Assembly (NCBI RefSeq): GCF_009834225.1
Contig: NZ_CP047176.1
Location: 806,001-870,000 of the forward strand
DNA: 64,000 bases
DNA from: Rathayibacter sp. VKM Ac-2759
Lineage (GTDB): Bacteria; Actinomycetota; Actinomycetes; Actinomycetales; Microbacteriaceae
Direction: 5' to 3'
The notes beneath the pieces were generated by a model, which did not search any database, was not told the origin of the DNA, and worked only from the letters and a program-made list of their open reading frames with translations. How positions within the stretch are numbered: the first letter of the stretch is position 1; the number at the start of each line of letters is the position of its first letter. The position numbers were made by a program, and so were the translations under genes. Shown in pieces: positions 7,776-16,379 of this stretch.

Positions 7776-8798
7776 TTGGACGGAAACGCAACGACCACGC
7801 ACCGCAACGTCGCACTGCTGTCCGTCGCGACCACGATGGCCCCGCGCGTGACCACGTCGGACGAGATCGATGCGCGTCTCGCGCCCGCGCTCAAGCGCCT
7901 GCGCCTGCCCACCGGGCTCCTCCAGCGCGTCGCCGGAGTGTACGAGCGGCGCAACTGGGACTCCGAGCAGGACTTCGACGGCGCCGCGATCGAGGCGGGC
8001 AAGCGCGCCCTCGCCGAGGCCGGCATCCGCCCCGACCAGATCGGGCTGATCATCAACACCTCGGTCACCCGCAAGCACCTCGAGCCGTCCGTCGCCGTCC
8101 GCCTGCACCACGGCCTCGGCCTGCCCTCCTCGGCCATCAACTTCGACATCGCGAACGCGTGCCTCGGCTTCGTCAACGGCATGACGCTCGCCGCCCAGCT
8201 GATCGACGCCGGCCAGATCCAGTACGCGATGATCATCGACGGCGAGGACGCCGACGAGATCCAGGTCAACACGATCGAGCGCCTGAGCCGCGAGGGCATG
8301 AGTCGCACGAACTTCATGAGCGAGTTCGCCAGCCTGACCCTCGGCTCCGGTGCGGCCGCGGCGATCCTCGGCCCGGCGGACGCGCACCCGCAGGGGCACC
8401 GTCTCCTGGGCGGCATCACCCGCGCGGCCACGCAGTTCAACGAGCTCTGCGTCGGCAGCGTCGACGGCATGTTCACCGACGCGAAGGCGCTGCTCAAGGG
8501 CGGCATGGAGCTCGTCGTCTCCGCCTGGAAGGAGGCGAAGCGCGACTGGAACTGGAGCAAGATGGACCGCTACATCACGCACCAGGTCTCCTCCGTGCAC
8601 ACGAACGGCCTCGTCAAGGCGGTCGGCCTCGACAAGACCCGCGTCCCCACGACCTTCGGCACCCTCGGCAACGTCGGGCCCGCATCCATCCCGATCACGC
8701 TCGCGCAGGAGGCGGCGACCCTCAAGCAGGGCGACCGCGTGCTGCTGATGGGCGTCGGATCCGGCATCAACACCGCGATGCTCGAGATCGCCTGGTGA
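7776..8798 (+). CDS. oleA: OleA: acyl-CoA head-to-head condensing thiolase (olefin biosynthesis)
   Basis: A thiolase-fold enzyme of the OleA/KAS III group that joins two fatty acyl-CoA chains to a 2-alkyl-3-ketoacyl product, the first step to long-chain olefins. The nucleophile is in NACLGF (Cys129 from the TTG start), followed by a THQVSSVH histidine block and a GNVGPAS asparagine block, the usual Cys-His-Asn triad. I chose TTG at 7776, with AGGGAG five bases upstream, giving a start (MDGNATTTHRNVALLSV) of normal family length; an in-frame GTG at 7713 with its own AGGGAG would add 21 residues. The TGA overlaps the GTG of oleBC. Its head-to-tail link to oleBC and oleD secures the assignment. 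Confidence 0.92.
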   Translation: MDGNATTTHRNVALLSVATTMAPRVTTSDEIDARLAPALKRLRLPTGLLQRVAGVYERRNWDSEQDFDGAAIEAGKRALAEAGIRPDQIGLIINTSVTRKHLEPSVAVRLHHGLGLPSSAINFDIANACLGFVNGMTLAAQLIDAGQIQYAMIIDGEDADEIQVNTIERLSREGMSRTNFMSEFASLTLGSGAAAAILGPADAHPQGHRLLGGITRAATQFNELCVGSVDGMFTDAKALLKGGMELVVSAWKEAKRDWNWSKMDRYITHQVSSVHTNGLVKAVGLDKTRVPTTFGTLGNVGPASIPITLAQEAATLKQGDRVLLMGVGSGINTAMLEIAW

Positions 8799-11485
8799 GC
8801 ACCGGCGCGCACCCGGCGTCGAGGATCCGCGCCGCACTCGGCTCGAGCTCCCCGGCCCAGGTGCCGCCCGCCGGGCTCGACGGGCTCGACCCCGCGTGGT
8901 CGCGTCTCGTGGACGCGCCCGACGCCCACGGCACGAGCCGGCGCTGGCACCTGCTCGACACGGGCGAGGCGCTCGGCATCGAGCCCGTCGGCACGATCCT
9001 CTGCGTGCACGGCAACCCCACCTGGTCCTACCTCTGGCGCGATCTCGCCCGCGCGTCGCTCGACGCCGCCCGCCGCGGCGAGCAGGCCTGGCGCGTCGTC
9101 GCGGTCGACCAGCTCGAGATGGGCTTCTCGGAGCGCACCGGAGCGCTGCACACGCTCGCCGACCGCGTCCGCGAGCTCTCGAACCTCACCGAGGTCCTCG
9201 GGCTCACCGACGTCGTCACCCTCGGCCACGACTGGGGCGGAGTCGTCTCGCTCGGCTGGGCCGTCGACCACCCCGCCGAGCTGCGCGGCGCCGCGGTCCT
9301 CAACACCGCCGTGCACCAGAGCGCCGACGCGCCGATCCCCGCGCCGCTCCGGCTCGCCCTCGCCTCCGGGGTGCTCGGCGCCTCGACCGTCGGCACCCCG
9401 GCCTTCCTCGAGACCACGCTCGCGCTCGGGCACCCCGCGCTGCCGGCCGCGGTGAAGGACGGCTACCGCGCCCCCTACCTCGGCGCCTCCCGGCGCGGCG
9501 GGATCGGCGGCTTCGTCGCCGACATCCCCGTCGACTCCGCGCACCCGAGCCACCACGAGCTCGTCCGCATCGCCGAGGGCGTGCGCGAGCTGGTCGTCCC
9601 CGCGCTGATGCTGTGGGGCCCGCTCGACCCGATCTTCTCGGACCGCTACCTCGACGACCTCGCCGACCGCCTCCCGCACGCGCAGATCCACCGCTTCGAG
9701 GGCACCGGCCACCTGCTGGCCGAGGACGTCGACTACGCCTCCGCCGTGCTCACCTGGCTCGGCGACGCGACCTCCGAGCGCGGCGCGGCCCCCGACGTCC
9801 GCCGGCCGACCGTGCCGGTCGAGTCGCTGTGGCGGCACCTCGACGCCAACTCCGACGACGACGGCGTCGCCCTGGTCGAGATGGCGCCCCCCGGAGGCGG
9901 CGGGCCGCGGACCGTGTCGTGGCGCCTGCTCTCGCGGCGGGTCCGCGAGCTCGCCGCCGGCCTGCGCGCCTCGGGCGTGCAGCGCGGCGACCGCGTCTCG
10001 CTGCTCGTGCCGCCCGGAGCCGACCTCACCGCACTGCTCTACGCGTGCCTGCGCATCGGCGCGGTCGTGGTCGTGGCCGACGCGGGCCTGGGACTGCGCG
10101 GACTCACCCGCGCGGTCCGCGGCACGTGGCCCGACCTCGTCGTCGGCGCGCTGCCGGGGCTGACCGTCGCCCGAGCCCTCGGCTGGCCCGGCGGCCGCAT
10201 CTCGACGCAGACCCTGCCGCGCGCCTCCGCCAGAGCTCTCGGGGTCGACACCTCGCTCGGCCAGCTGATCGAGCTGGGCCGCGCCGAGCTCGCCGCGAAC
10301 GCCTGGGCTCTGGGCGAGCCGCCCGCCCCCGACGCCGTCGCCGCGATCCTCTTCACCTCGGGCTCGACCGGCCCCGCCAAGGGAGTCGTCTACACGCACC
10401 GCCAGCTCGCCGGCGTCCGCGACACCCTGGCTCGCCAGTACGGGGTCGGCGAGGGGACGGGCCTCGTCGCCGGCTTCGCGCCGTTCGCGCTGCTCGGGCC
10501 CGCCCTCGGAGCGCGCTCCGTGACTCCCGACATGGACGTCACCGCCCCCCGCACACTGACCGCGAAGGCCGTGGCCGCGGCGGCGGCGCAGGTGGAGGCG
10601 ACCGTCCTCTTCCTCTCGCCCGCGGCACTCGCGAACGTGGTCGCCACCTCCGACGCCCTCGACGCCGACGACCACCGCGCGCTCGCCGGCGTCCGAACCT
10701 TCCTCTCGGCCGGCGCTCCCGTCCCCGAGGCGCTGCTCGCCGAGGCCCAGGCGCTGATGCCGCACTCGTCGGCCCACACGCCGTACGGCATGACCGAGGC
10801 GCTGCTCCTGACCGACGCGTCGCTCGAGGACATCCGCGAGGCGGCGCTCGACGACGACCCGCGCGGAGGCGTCTGCGTCGGCACCCCCGCGGCCGGCGTC
10901 CGCCTGCGCCTCGCGCCGCTCGACGCCGACGGGATCCCCGCCGTGCAGCCGGTCGAGGTCGTCGGGGTCACGGGCGAGATCGTGGTCTCGGCCGGCCACG
11001 TCGAGGACCACTACGAGCGGCTCTGGCTCACCGACCGCGCCGCCCGCGTCGGCGCGGTGCCGGGGGAGCGCTGGCACCGCACGGGCGACGTCGGGCGGCT
11101 CGACTCCGAGGGCCGGCTGTGGGTCGAGGGGCGGCTGCCGCACGTGATCGTGACTCCGGAGGGGGTCGTCACGCCCGTCGGCCCGGAGCAGCGGATCGAG
11201 GCGCGGGTCGCGAGCGTCGCTCGAGCGGCGATCGTCGGCGTCGGACCCCGCGGAGTGTCGCAGCTCGTCGCGGTCGTCGAGACCCGTCGCGCCGTCCACC
11301 GCACCGCGCTCGCCCCCGCCGGTCTCGCCGCCGAGATCCGCGCCGCGGTCGGAGCCCCGGTCGCCGCGGTCCTCGTCGTGCCGGCGCTGCCGACCGACAT
11401 CCGGCACAACTCCAAGATCGACCGCGCAGCGCTCTCCCGCTGGGCCGAGGGGATCCTCGCGGGCGAACGGATGGTCGCGCCGTGA
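8795..11485 (+). CDS. oleBC: OleBC fusion: beta-lactone decarboxylase plus beta-lactone synthetase
   Basis: 896 residues made of two enzymes. Residues about 1-335 are an alpha/beta hydrolase of the haloalkane-dehalogenase type (OleB) with VHGNPTWSY and the nucleophile in GHDWGG (Asp146); it splits beta-lactones into cis-olefin and CO2. Residues about 350-896 are an acyl-adenylate ligase fold (OleC) with the P-loop TSGSTGPAKG (from Thr521), YGMTEA and HRTGDVGRLDSEG; it closes beta-hydroxy acids to beta-lactones using ATP. Fused oleBC is known from actinobacteria such as Micrococcus. It starts with GTG inside the oleA stop (GTGA) and ends overlapping oleD by four bases, so the three proteins are translationally coupled. 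Confidence 0.93.
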   Translation: MSTGAHPASRIRAALGSSSPAQVPPAGLDGLDPAWSRLVDAPDAHGTSRRWHLLDTGEALGIEPVGTILCVHGNPTWSYLWRDLARASLDAARRGEQAWRVVAVDQLEMGFSERTGALHTLADRVRELSNLTEVLGLTDVVTLGHDWGGVVSLGWAVDHPAELRGAAVLNTAVHQSADAPIPAPLRLALASGVLGASTVGTPAFLETTLALGHPALPAAVKDGYRAPYLGASRRGGIGGFVADIPVDSAHPSHHELVRIAEGVRELVVPALMLWGPLDPIFSDRYLDDLADRLPHAQIHRFEGTGHLLAEDVDYASAVLTWLGDATSERGAAPDVRRPTVPVESLWRHLDANSDDDGVALVEMAPPGGGGPRTVSWRLLSRRVRELAAGLRASGVQRGDRVSLLVPPGADLTALLYACLRIGAVVVVADAGLGLRGLTRAVRGTWPDLVVGALPGLTVARALGWPGGRISTQTLPRASARALGVDTSLGQLIELGRAELAANAWALGEPPAPDAVAAILFTSGSTGPAKGVVYTHRQLAGVRDTLARQYGVGEGTGLVAGFAPFALLGPALGARSVTPDMDVTAPRTLTAKAVAAAAAQVEATVLFLSPAALANVVATSDALDADDHRALAGVRTFLSAGAPVPEALLAEAQALMPHSSAHTPYGMTEALLLTDASLEDIREAALDDDPRGGVCVGTPAAGVRLRLAPLDADGIPAVQPVEVVGVTGEIVVSAGHVEDHYERLWLTDRAARVGAVPGERWHRTGDVGRLDSEGRLWVEGRLPHVIVTPEGVVTPVGPEQRIEARVASVARAAIVGVGPRGVSQLVAVVETRRAVHRTALAPAGLAAEIRAAVGAPVAAVLVVPALPTDIRHNSKIDRAALSRWAEGILAGERMVAP

Positions 11486-12450
11486 AGGTCCTGGTCACCG
11501 GTGCGAGCGGCCTGCTCGGCGGTGCGGTCGCCGCCGGTCTCGTCGCCGAGGGCCACGAGGTCCGCACCTTCCAGCGGCGCGCCTCGGGAGTGTCCGGCGC
11601 GACCGATGCCCGCGGCTCGCTGACCGACCCGCGCGCGGTGGAGGAGGCGGTCGCCGGCTCCGACGCCGTGGTCCACCTCGCCGCCAAGGTCTCGCTCGCG
11701 GGCGACCCCGGCGACTTCGACCGCGTGAACGTCGACGGCACCCGACGGCTGCTGGCGGCCGCGTCGCGCGCCGGCGTCACGCGCTTCGTGCAGGTCTCGT
11801 CGCCGTCGGTCGCGCACGCCGGATCCTCCCTCGCCGGCGCGGACGCCGAGCCGGCCGATCCTGATCGCGCCCGCGGCGACTACGCGAGGACGAAGGCGCG
11901 GGCCGAGCTGCTCGCGCTCGCCGCCGACGCCCCCGGTTTCGCAGTGACCGCGGTGCGCCCGCACCTGGTCTGGGGCCCCGGAGACACGCAGCTCATCGCA
12001 CGGATCGTCGAGCGGGCCCGCGCAGGCCGCCTCCCGCTGCTCGGCGACGGGCAGGCGCTGATCGACTCGACCTACCTCGACAACGCGGCGTCGGCGATCG
12101 TCGCCGCACTCGGCCGGGCCGAGGACGTGCACGGGCGGGCCTACGTCGTGACGAACGGCGAGCCGCGGCCGGTGGCCGAGCTGCTCGCCGGGATCTGCCG
12201 CGCCGCGGGAGTGGAGCCGCCGCGCTGGTCGGTGCCCGCCTCCGTCGCCCGCGCCGCCGGCTCGGTCGTCGAGCGCGTCTGGGCCGTGCGCCCGGGCGAG
12301 GACGAGCCGCCGATGACGCGGTTCCTCGCCGAGCAGCTCTCGACCGCGCACTGGTTCGATCAGCGCCGCACCCGCGCCGACCTGCAGTGGAGCCCCTCGG
12401 TCACGCTCGACGAGGGCCTGGCGCGCCTCGCCGCCTCGTACCGCGGCTGA
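11482..12450 (+). CDS. oleD: OleD: NAD(P)H-dependent 2-alkyl-3-ketoacid reductase
   Basis: 322-residue extended short-chain dehydrogenase. Rossmann motif TGASGLLGG (about residues 6-14), the acidic NAD(P) contact region, a VSSPSVAH catalytic Ser region and YARTK (Tyr-x-x-x-Lys) about residue 134. In the ole pathway OleD reduces the ketone made by OleA to the beta-hydroxy acid that OleC turns into a lactone. The start is GTG at 11482 in a GTGA overlap with oleBC. It is the last gene of the operon, followed by a long composite stem-loop. Confidence 0.92.
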   Translation: MKVLVTGASGLLGGAVAAGLVAEGHEVRTFQRRASGVSGATDARGSLTDPRAVEEAVAGSDAVVHLAAKVSLAGDPGDFDRVNVDGTRRLLAAASRAGVTRFVQVSSPSVAHAGSSLAGADAEPADPDRARGDYARTKARAELLALAADAPGFAVTAVRPHLVWGPGDTQLIARIVERARAGRLPLLGDGQALIDSTYLDNAASAIVAALGRAEDVHGRAYVVTNGEPRPVAELLAGICRAAGVEPPRWSVPASVARAAGSVVERVWAVRPGEDEPPMTRFLAEQLSTAHWFDQRRTRADLQWSPSVTLDEGLARLAASYRG

Positions 12451-12460
12451 CCGAAGCGCA

Positions 12461-12521
12461 ACATCAGCTGAGACGGGGGTCCCTCGCCCGACAGGGGAGG
12501 CCACCCCTTCTCAGCTGATGT
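12461..12521. terminator. Composite bidirectional stem-loop between oleD and padR
   Basis: Perfect 13-base arms ACATCAGCTGAGA (12461-12473) and TCTCAGCTGATGT (12509-12521). The interior can pair further: GGGGGT with ACCCCT, then CCCT with AGGG around a short loop. It separates two convergent genes and has no U-tract, so bidirectional termination is the likely role. Confidence 0.6.
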
Positions 12522-12548
12522 CGTGCGGTGTGATCACGCCGACCGTGC

Positions 12549-13187
12549 TCAGTCGGCGAGGATCAGGTACAGCGCGCGGCGCGTCTCGTCGAGCTTCGCG
12601 GAGGCGGCGGCCCGCTGCTCCGGGGTCGCCCCGCGGAACTGGTGCACGGCCGCCATCAGCTTGCCGACGTTCTCCATGAACGCGCGGTCGGCGTCGCTGG
12701 CTCCGGGAGTCGCCTCCCAGGCGGCGGCGAGCTCGTCGGCGTGCTCGCGGACGTAGGTGCCGCCGGCGTCGGTCAGCTGGTACTCGGTGCCGCGGCCCTC
12801 GCCGACGGCCGTGATCAGGCCCTCGTCGACGAGCTGCTGGAGGGTGGGGTAGACCGAGCCGGGGCTGGGGCGCCACGAGCCGTTGGTCTTCTCGGCGATG
12901 GCCTTGATCAGGCCGTAGCCGTTCGAGGAGGTCTCGGCGAGGAGGGAGAGGAGGGCGGCGCGGACGTCGCCGCGGCGGGCGCGTCCTCCGCCGCGGCCGA
13001 AGCCGGGGCCGCCGAAGCCGGGACCGCCGCCGAAGCCCGGACCGAAGCCGAAGCCCGGGCCGAAGCCGCGTCCGTGGCCGCCGGGGCCGCGGCGCTCGCG
13101 CTGGCCGGGGTGGTCGTGACCGTGGCCGTCGTGTCCTCGGCGGGGGGAGCGGGCGTCCTGGGTGGAGAAGAAGTCGTGGGAGTTCAT
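12549..13187 (-). CDS. PadR-family repressor with Gly/His-rich N-terminal extension
   Basis: 212 residues. Residues about 75-212 are a PadR winged helix-turn-helix (ALLSLLAETSSNGYGLIKAI, then WRPSPGSVYPTLQQL for the recognition helix, and a wing) with a C-terminal helical dimerisation part. The first 75 residues are low complexity: a His-rich patch (HDGHGHDH, about 19-26) and FGPGFGFGPG-type Gly/Phe/Pro repeats. Such heads occur in some actinobacterial PadR proteins; the His cluster could bind metal, but this is speculation. The promoter overlaps the palindrome at 13278-13293, so autorepression is likely. No efflux gene, the common PadR target, is adjacent. Confidence 0.88.
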   Translation of the reverse strand: MNSHDFFSTQDARSPRRGHDGHGHDHPGQRERRGPGGHGRGFGPGFGFGPGFGGGPGFGGPGFGRGGGRARRGDVRAALLSLLAETSSNGYGLIKAIAEKTNGSWRPSPGSVYPTLQQLVDEGLITAVGEGRGTEYQLTDAGGTYVREHADELAAAWEATPGASDADRAFMENVGKLMAAVHQFRGATPEQRAAASAKLDETRRALYLILAD

Positions 13188-13277
13188 GGGGTTCTCGTTC
13201 CTGTCGTTGGAGGATCCCTTTCGATCGGATCCGGTCGCCCGTCTCGAGCGAATGCTCTCGATCTGTCGGCGATGCAC

Positions 13278-13309
13278 TAACGATATATCGGTAATGTTCA
13301 CCGAGTCAA
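13278..13309 (-). promoter_or_regulatory. PadR promoter with overlapping operator
   Basis: The imperfect palindrome TAACGATATATCGGTA (13278-13293, one mismatched pair) contains the minus-strand -10 TATATC (13287-13282). A good -35 TTGACT lies at 13309-13304, spacer 16. An AT-rich palindrome covering the -10 of a padR gene is the normal autoregulatory layout for this family. It could also affect the divergent gene at 13362. Confidence 0.7.
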
Positions 13310-13361
13310 GAGGAAACCGAAGATCGCTACGCTGACCCCGCCACCGACCCGAGAGGCCCGC

Positions 13362-14192
13362 ATGCCCCCGCTCACTCCCGACGCGCTCGCCACCGTCCTC
13401 GACGAGACGCTCCTCACCGGCGACGTCCTCACCGACCGCGTCAGCAACCTCGGCAACCTGCGCCGTCTCGCGGCGCGCGAGCCGGCGCACCTCTACGGGG
13501 TCGACGTCGACGAGCACTGGGACGTCGGAAGCCTCCTCGCGCTGATGGGGGAGCGGGTCGGCATCAGCACCGACCCCGCCTTCGAGAGCGGCCAGGACCG
13601 CATCGACGCCCGGCTCGCCGTCGCCGGCCTGGACGCCTACCGCCTCCGGTTCGCCGCGGCGGTCCGCGACGGCGGCCTCCTCCTCTTCGCGACGGCCCAC
13701 CCGGCGACGCTGATGGACGTCTACCGCCGGTTCGCGGCCGCGGCGGAGGAGGCGGGCGCCCGCGTCCTCGACGTCAACGCGCTGCCCTTCGCGAGCCCCG
13801 ACGGCACGCGCATCGCGGTGGCCGACGAGCACCTCCGGCTGTGGTCGACCGGAGGCGTCACCTGCGCCTACCGCGGCGGCAGCCTCGTGCACACCCACGC
13901 CCCCGAGCCGATGAACGCGCTCCTCGACGAGCTCGAGGCCCTCGGACTCCGCCCCGACCTCGTGATCGCCGACCACGGCTGGGCCGGAGCCGCGGGCCGC
14001 CGCGGCTACCCGACGATCGCGATCGCCGACTGCAACGACCCCGCCGTCTTCGTCGCCGAGGCGCAGGGCTCGATCGAGGTCGTCGTCCCGCTCGACGACG
14101 GACTCGCCGTGCACCTCTACGACCCCGTGATCGACTACGTCCTGGACGCGCTCGCTGTCCACTCCGAGCGGGGGAGCGGTTCCGGCTCGTAG
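13362..14192 (+). CDS. Conserved hypothetical protein (possible phosphatase)
   Basis: 276-residue soluble protein. Recognisable conserved-looking blocks are HTHAPEPMN (about residue 176), DLVIADHGWAGAAG (about 197) and AIADCNDPAV (about 221). From memory, relatives in this family are sometimes labelled phosphatase, but I cannot see a standard phosphatase motif, so the function is unproven. The ATG at 13362 has GAGAGG upstream and TACGCT about 30 bases further up as a possible -10. Its TAG stop forms part of a TAGAAT box that may be the ppgK promoter. Confidence 0.7.
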   Translation: MPPLTPDALATVLDETLLTGDVLTDRVSNLGNLRRLAAREPAHLYGVDVDEHWDVGSLLALMGERVGISTDPAFESGQDRIDARLAVAGLDAYRLRFAAAVRDGGLLLFATAHPATLMDVYRRFAAAAEEAGARVLDVNALPFASPDGTRIAVADEHLRLWSTGGVTCAYRGGSLVHTHAPEPMNALLDELEALGLRPDLVIADHGWAGAAGRRGYPTIAIADCNDPAVFVAEAQGSIEVVVPLDDGLAVHLYDPVIDYVLDALAVHSERGSGSGS

Positions 14193-14237
14193 AATCGCAT
14201 ACGGCTCGTCAGGATCCGCGGATCCGGCGAGCCGTAC
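14190..14237 (+). promoter_or_regulatory. Possible ppgK promoter and 5' leader hairpin
   Basis: TAGAAT (14190-14195) overlaps the upstream stop codon. Just after the expected start point lies an inverted repeat: TACGGCTCG (14200-14208) with CGAGCCGTA (14228-14236), around an inner GGATCC..GGATCC palindrome. It would sit at the very 5' end of the ppgK mRNA, or act as a terminator of the preceding gene. Confidence 0.4.
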
Positions 14238-14292
14238 GCGTTCCCGCGAGCCCGAGGTCCTCCCTCGCCACCCCCTCCCAGACGGAGCATCC

Positions 14293-15135
14293 GTGACTCA
14301 GCCCCAGGACGGCCTCCTCCCGCGCTTCGCCGTCGGCGTCGACATCGGCGGGACCTCGATCAAGGCCTCCCTGGTCGACGTCACGACCGGCGAGCGCGCC
14401 GCCCGCCGCTTCGCCGTGGCGAACCCGCTCGGCAAGGAGCCCGAGGACTTCGCGGCCGCCATCGCCGGCATCGTCCGCGACGTGTCGCCCATCGCGGGCA
14501 CGCCCGTCGGGGTCGGGTTCCCCGGCATCGTCCGCGGCGGCGTCGTGCGCCAGACCACGCACGTCTCGCAGCGCTGGGTCGACCTCGACGCGCAGGCGCT
14601 GCTCTCGGAGGCGACCGGGGTCGACGTCGTCGTCGTCAACGACGCCGATGCGGCCGGAGTCGCCGAGCGCGAGTTCGGTGCCATGCGCGGCCGCGACGGC
14701 CTGTGCCTCCTGACGACCCTCGGCACCGGCATCGGCACCGCGATCGTCTACGACGGAGTCGTCCTCCCCAACTCCGAGCTCGGCCACGTGCACATCGACG
14801 GCCCCGACTTCGAGCCGCGGGTCGGCTTCTCCGCCGTGCGCCGCGAGGGCATCACGCTCGAGGAGTGGGCCGGCCGCCTGAGCGTGTACTACCGCCACCT
14901 CGAGATGCTGCTCTCGCCGCAGCTGTTCGTGATCGGAGGCGCCGCGGCGCACGTCTTCGACGAGTTCGCGCGGTTCCTCGACATCGGCACCGAGATCGTC
15001 CCGGCCCGCTTCGGCAACGACGCGGGCTTCACCGGCGCCGCGATGGTCGCCGTCTCGCCCGACCGCCTCGCCCCCTGGTACCGCTCGACCAGCGGCGCCC
15101 GGCTCGACCCGGGCGCGCCCGCCATCGCCGACTGA
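14293..15135 (+). CDS. ppgK: Polyphosphate glucokinase
   Basis: 280-residue ROK-family sugar kinase that phosphorylates glucose with polyphosphate (and ATP), the main glucokinase of actinobacteria. Visible motifs are the phosphate loop GVDIGGTSIKA (Asp17), VGVGFPGIV, the catalytic VVNDADAAG (Asp near residue 117) and TLGTGIGTA followed by NSELGH. The TLGTGIGTA-NSELGH combination is characteristic of PPGK rather than other ROK kinases, which carry a Cys-rich zinc site absent here. GTG start at 14293. It converges with mshA, three bases apart. Confidence 0.9.
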   Translation: MTQPQDGLLPRFAVGVDIGGTSIKASLVDVTTGERAARRFAVANPLGKEPEDFAAAIAGIVRDVSPIAGTPVGVGFPGIVRGGVVRQTTHVSQRWVDLDAQALLSEATGVDVVVVNDADAAGVAEREFGAMRGRDGLCLLTTLGTGIGTAIVYDGVVLPNSELGHVHIDGPDFEPRVGFSAVRREGITLEEWAGRLSVYYRHLEMLLSPQLFVIGGAAAHVFDEFARFLDIGTEIVPARFGNDAGFTGAAMVAVSPDRLAPWYRSTSGARLDPGAPAIAD

Positions 15136-15138
15136 GCG

Positions 15139-16260
15139 TCAGCGCGCGAGCAGCCGCCGGTACACCGCGTCCAGCCGCGCCGCCGTCGACGCCCACGAGT
15201 GCTCCGCCGCCCACTCGACGCCGCCGAGACCCAGTCGCGCGCGCTCGGCGTCGTCGGCGAGCAGCCGCCGGATCTCCGCCGCCCAGTCGCCGGGGTCGTC
15301 GGAGTCGATCAGCACCCCGCTGCGCCCGCCGCTCACGGCGTCGACGAGGCCGGTGGTCCGTCGCGCGAGCACCGGAGTGCCGCTCGCCGCGGCCTCGAGC
15401 GCGATCAGCCCGAAGGTCTCCGCGGCCGACGGCACCAGGGCGAGGCGGGCACGGCGCAGGCGCAGCGCGGTCGCGTCGCGGTCGCCGACTCCGTCGAAGC
15501 GCACCCAACCGGCCACGCCGAGCGTCCGCGCGGCCTCCTCGACCGCGGCGAGGTAGCCCTCGCGACCCGGCGCCGGCCCGCCGACGAGCCGCAGCACCGG
15601 CCGCTCGCCGGGCGGGATCCGCGCGAGCGCATGCACGGCGAGCAGCTGCCCCTTGAGCGGCTGCACCCGCCCGACCAGCACGATCTCGAACGGGCGCTCC
15701 TCGGTTCCCGGACGGAACCGCGACTCCACGCCCGGAGGCGCGATCGTCACCTTCCGGGCGTCGACACCGTAGCCGCGCACGACGTCGTCGTACTCCGCCG
15801 TCCCCGCCACCACGACGGCGTCGGCGGAGGCGAGCACCTCGTGCTCCGAGCGGGTCCGCTCCTCGGGCTCGCGGGCGTCCCCGGGCACCAGCCGCACGTT
15901 CTTGGCCAGCGAGTTCGAGTGCATCGAGTGCACGTGCGGCGACCCGGTCAGCATCCCGGCCAGCCCCGACACCCAGTAGTGCGAGTGCACCACGTCGGCG
16001 CCGGCGGCCGCGCGGGCGAAGGCGGGCGCGGCGGCGGCGAGCGCGTACTTGTCGCCCGCGGGCACCGGCACCCCGACCACCTCGACCCCGTCCGCGAGCC
16101 GCTCGGTGCCCTCGCCCCGGGTCAGCACGCGGACCTCCCAGCCGAGCGCGGCGAGCTCGGGCAGCACCGCCGCGAGGTACACGTTCATGCCGCCCGCGTC
16201 GCCGGTCGAGGGCTGCTCGAGCGGCGAGGTGTGCGCCGAGACGACGGACAGGCGGGGCAT
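15139..16260 (-). CDS. mshA: D-inositol-3-phosphate glycosyltransferase (mycothiol biosynthesis, MshA-type)
   Basis: 373-residue GT-B family 4 glycosyltransferase. The N-terminal block HTSPLEQPSTGDAGGMNVY (about residues 10-28) is close to the MshA signature, which transfers GlcNAc from UDP-GlcNAc to inositol-3-phosphate in the first step to mycothiol. The C-terminal donor site shows LVGRVQPLKGQ and the ETFGLIALEAAASGTPV EX7E-type motif. It is shorter than MshA of mycobacteria or streptomycetes (about 420-480). A related sugar transferase cannot be fully excluded. Stops three bases from the ppgK stop. Confidence 0.82.
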   Translation of the reverse strand: MPRLSVVSAHTSPLEQPSTGDAGGMNVYLAAVLPELAALGWEVRVLTRGEGTERLADGVEVVGVPVPAGDKYALAAAAPAFARAAAGADVVHSHYWVSGLAGMLTGSPHVHSMHSNSLAKNVRLVPGDAREPEERTRSEHEVLASADAVVVAGTAEYDDVVRGYGVDARKVTIAPPGVESRFRPGTEERPFEIVLVGRVQPLKGQLLAVHALARIPPGERPVLRLVGGPAPGREGYLAAVEEAARTLGVAGWVRFDGVGDRDATALRLRRARLALVPSAAETFGLIALEAAASGTPVLARRTTGLVDAVSGGRSGVLIDSDDPGDWAAEIRRLLADDAERARLGLGGVEWAAEHSWASTAARLDAVYRRLLAR

Positions 16261-16379
16261 CCCTCCATCGTACGGAGGGGAGGGGCTGTCCCCGGATCCT
16301 GGCCGTCGGCTCGAACAGAGCTCGGAATCGGGTTGAATGGACGGATGCGTTCCGTTCGGGGCGCGGAGAGCAGAGGTCC

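Noticed and set aside
8570..11407. Open frame of 945 codons antisense to oleBC
   Set aside because: Composition is Arg/Gly/Asp-rich and repetitive, as expected for the mirror of a GC-rich gene; no domain, and the sense strand has intact catalytic motifs.
12960..13100. Short regular GGGCCGAAGCC-type repeats as a CRISPR or microsatellite
   Set aside because: They code the Gly/Phe/Pro head of the PadR protein; units vary in length and have no spacers.
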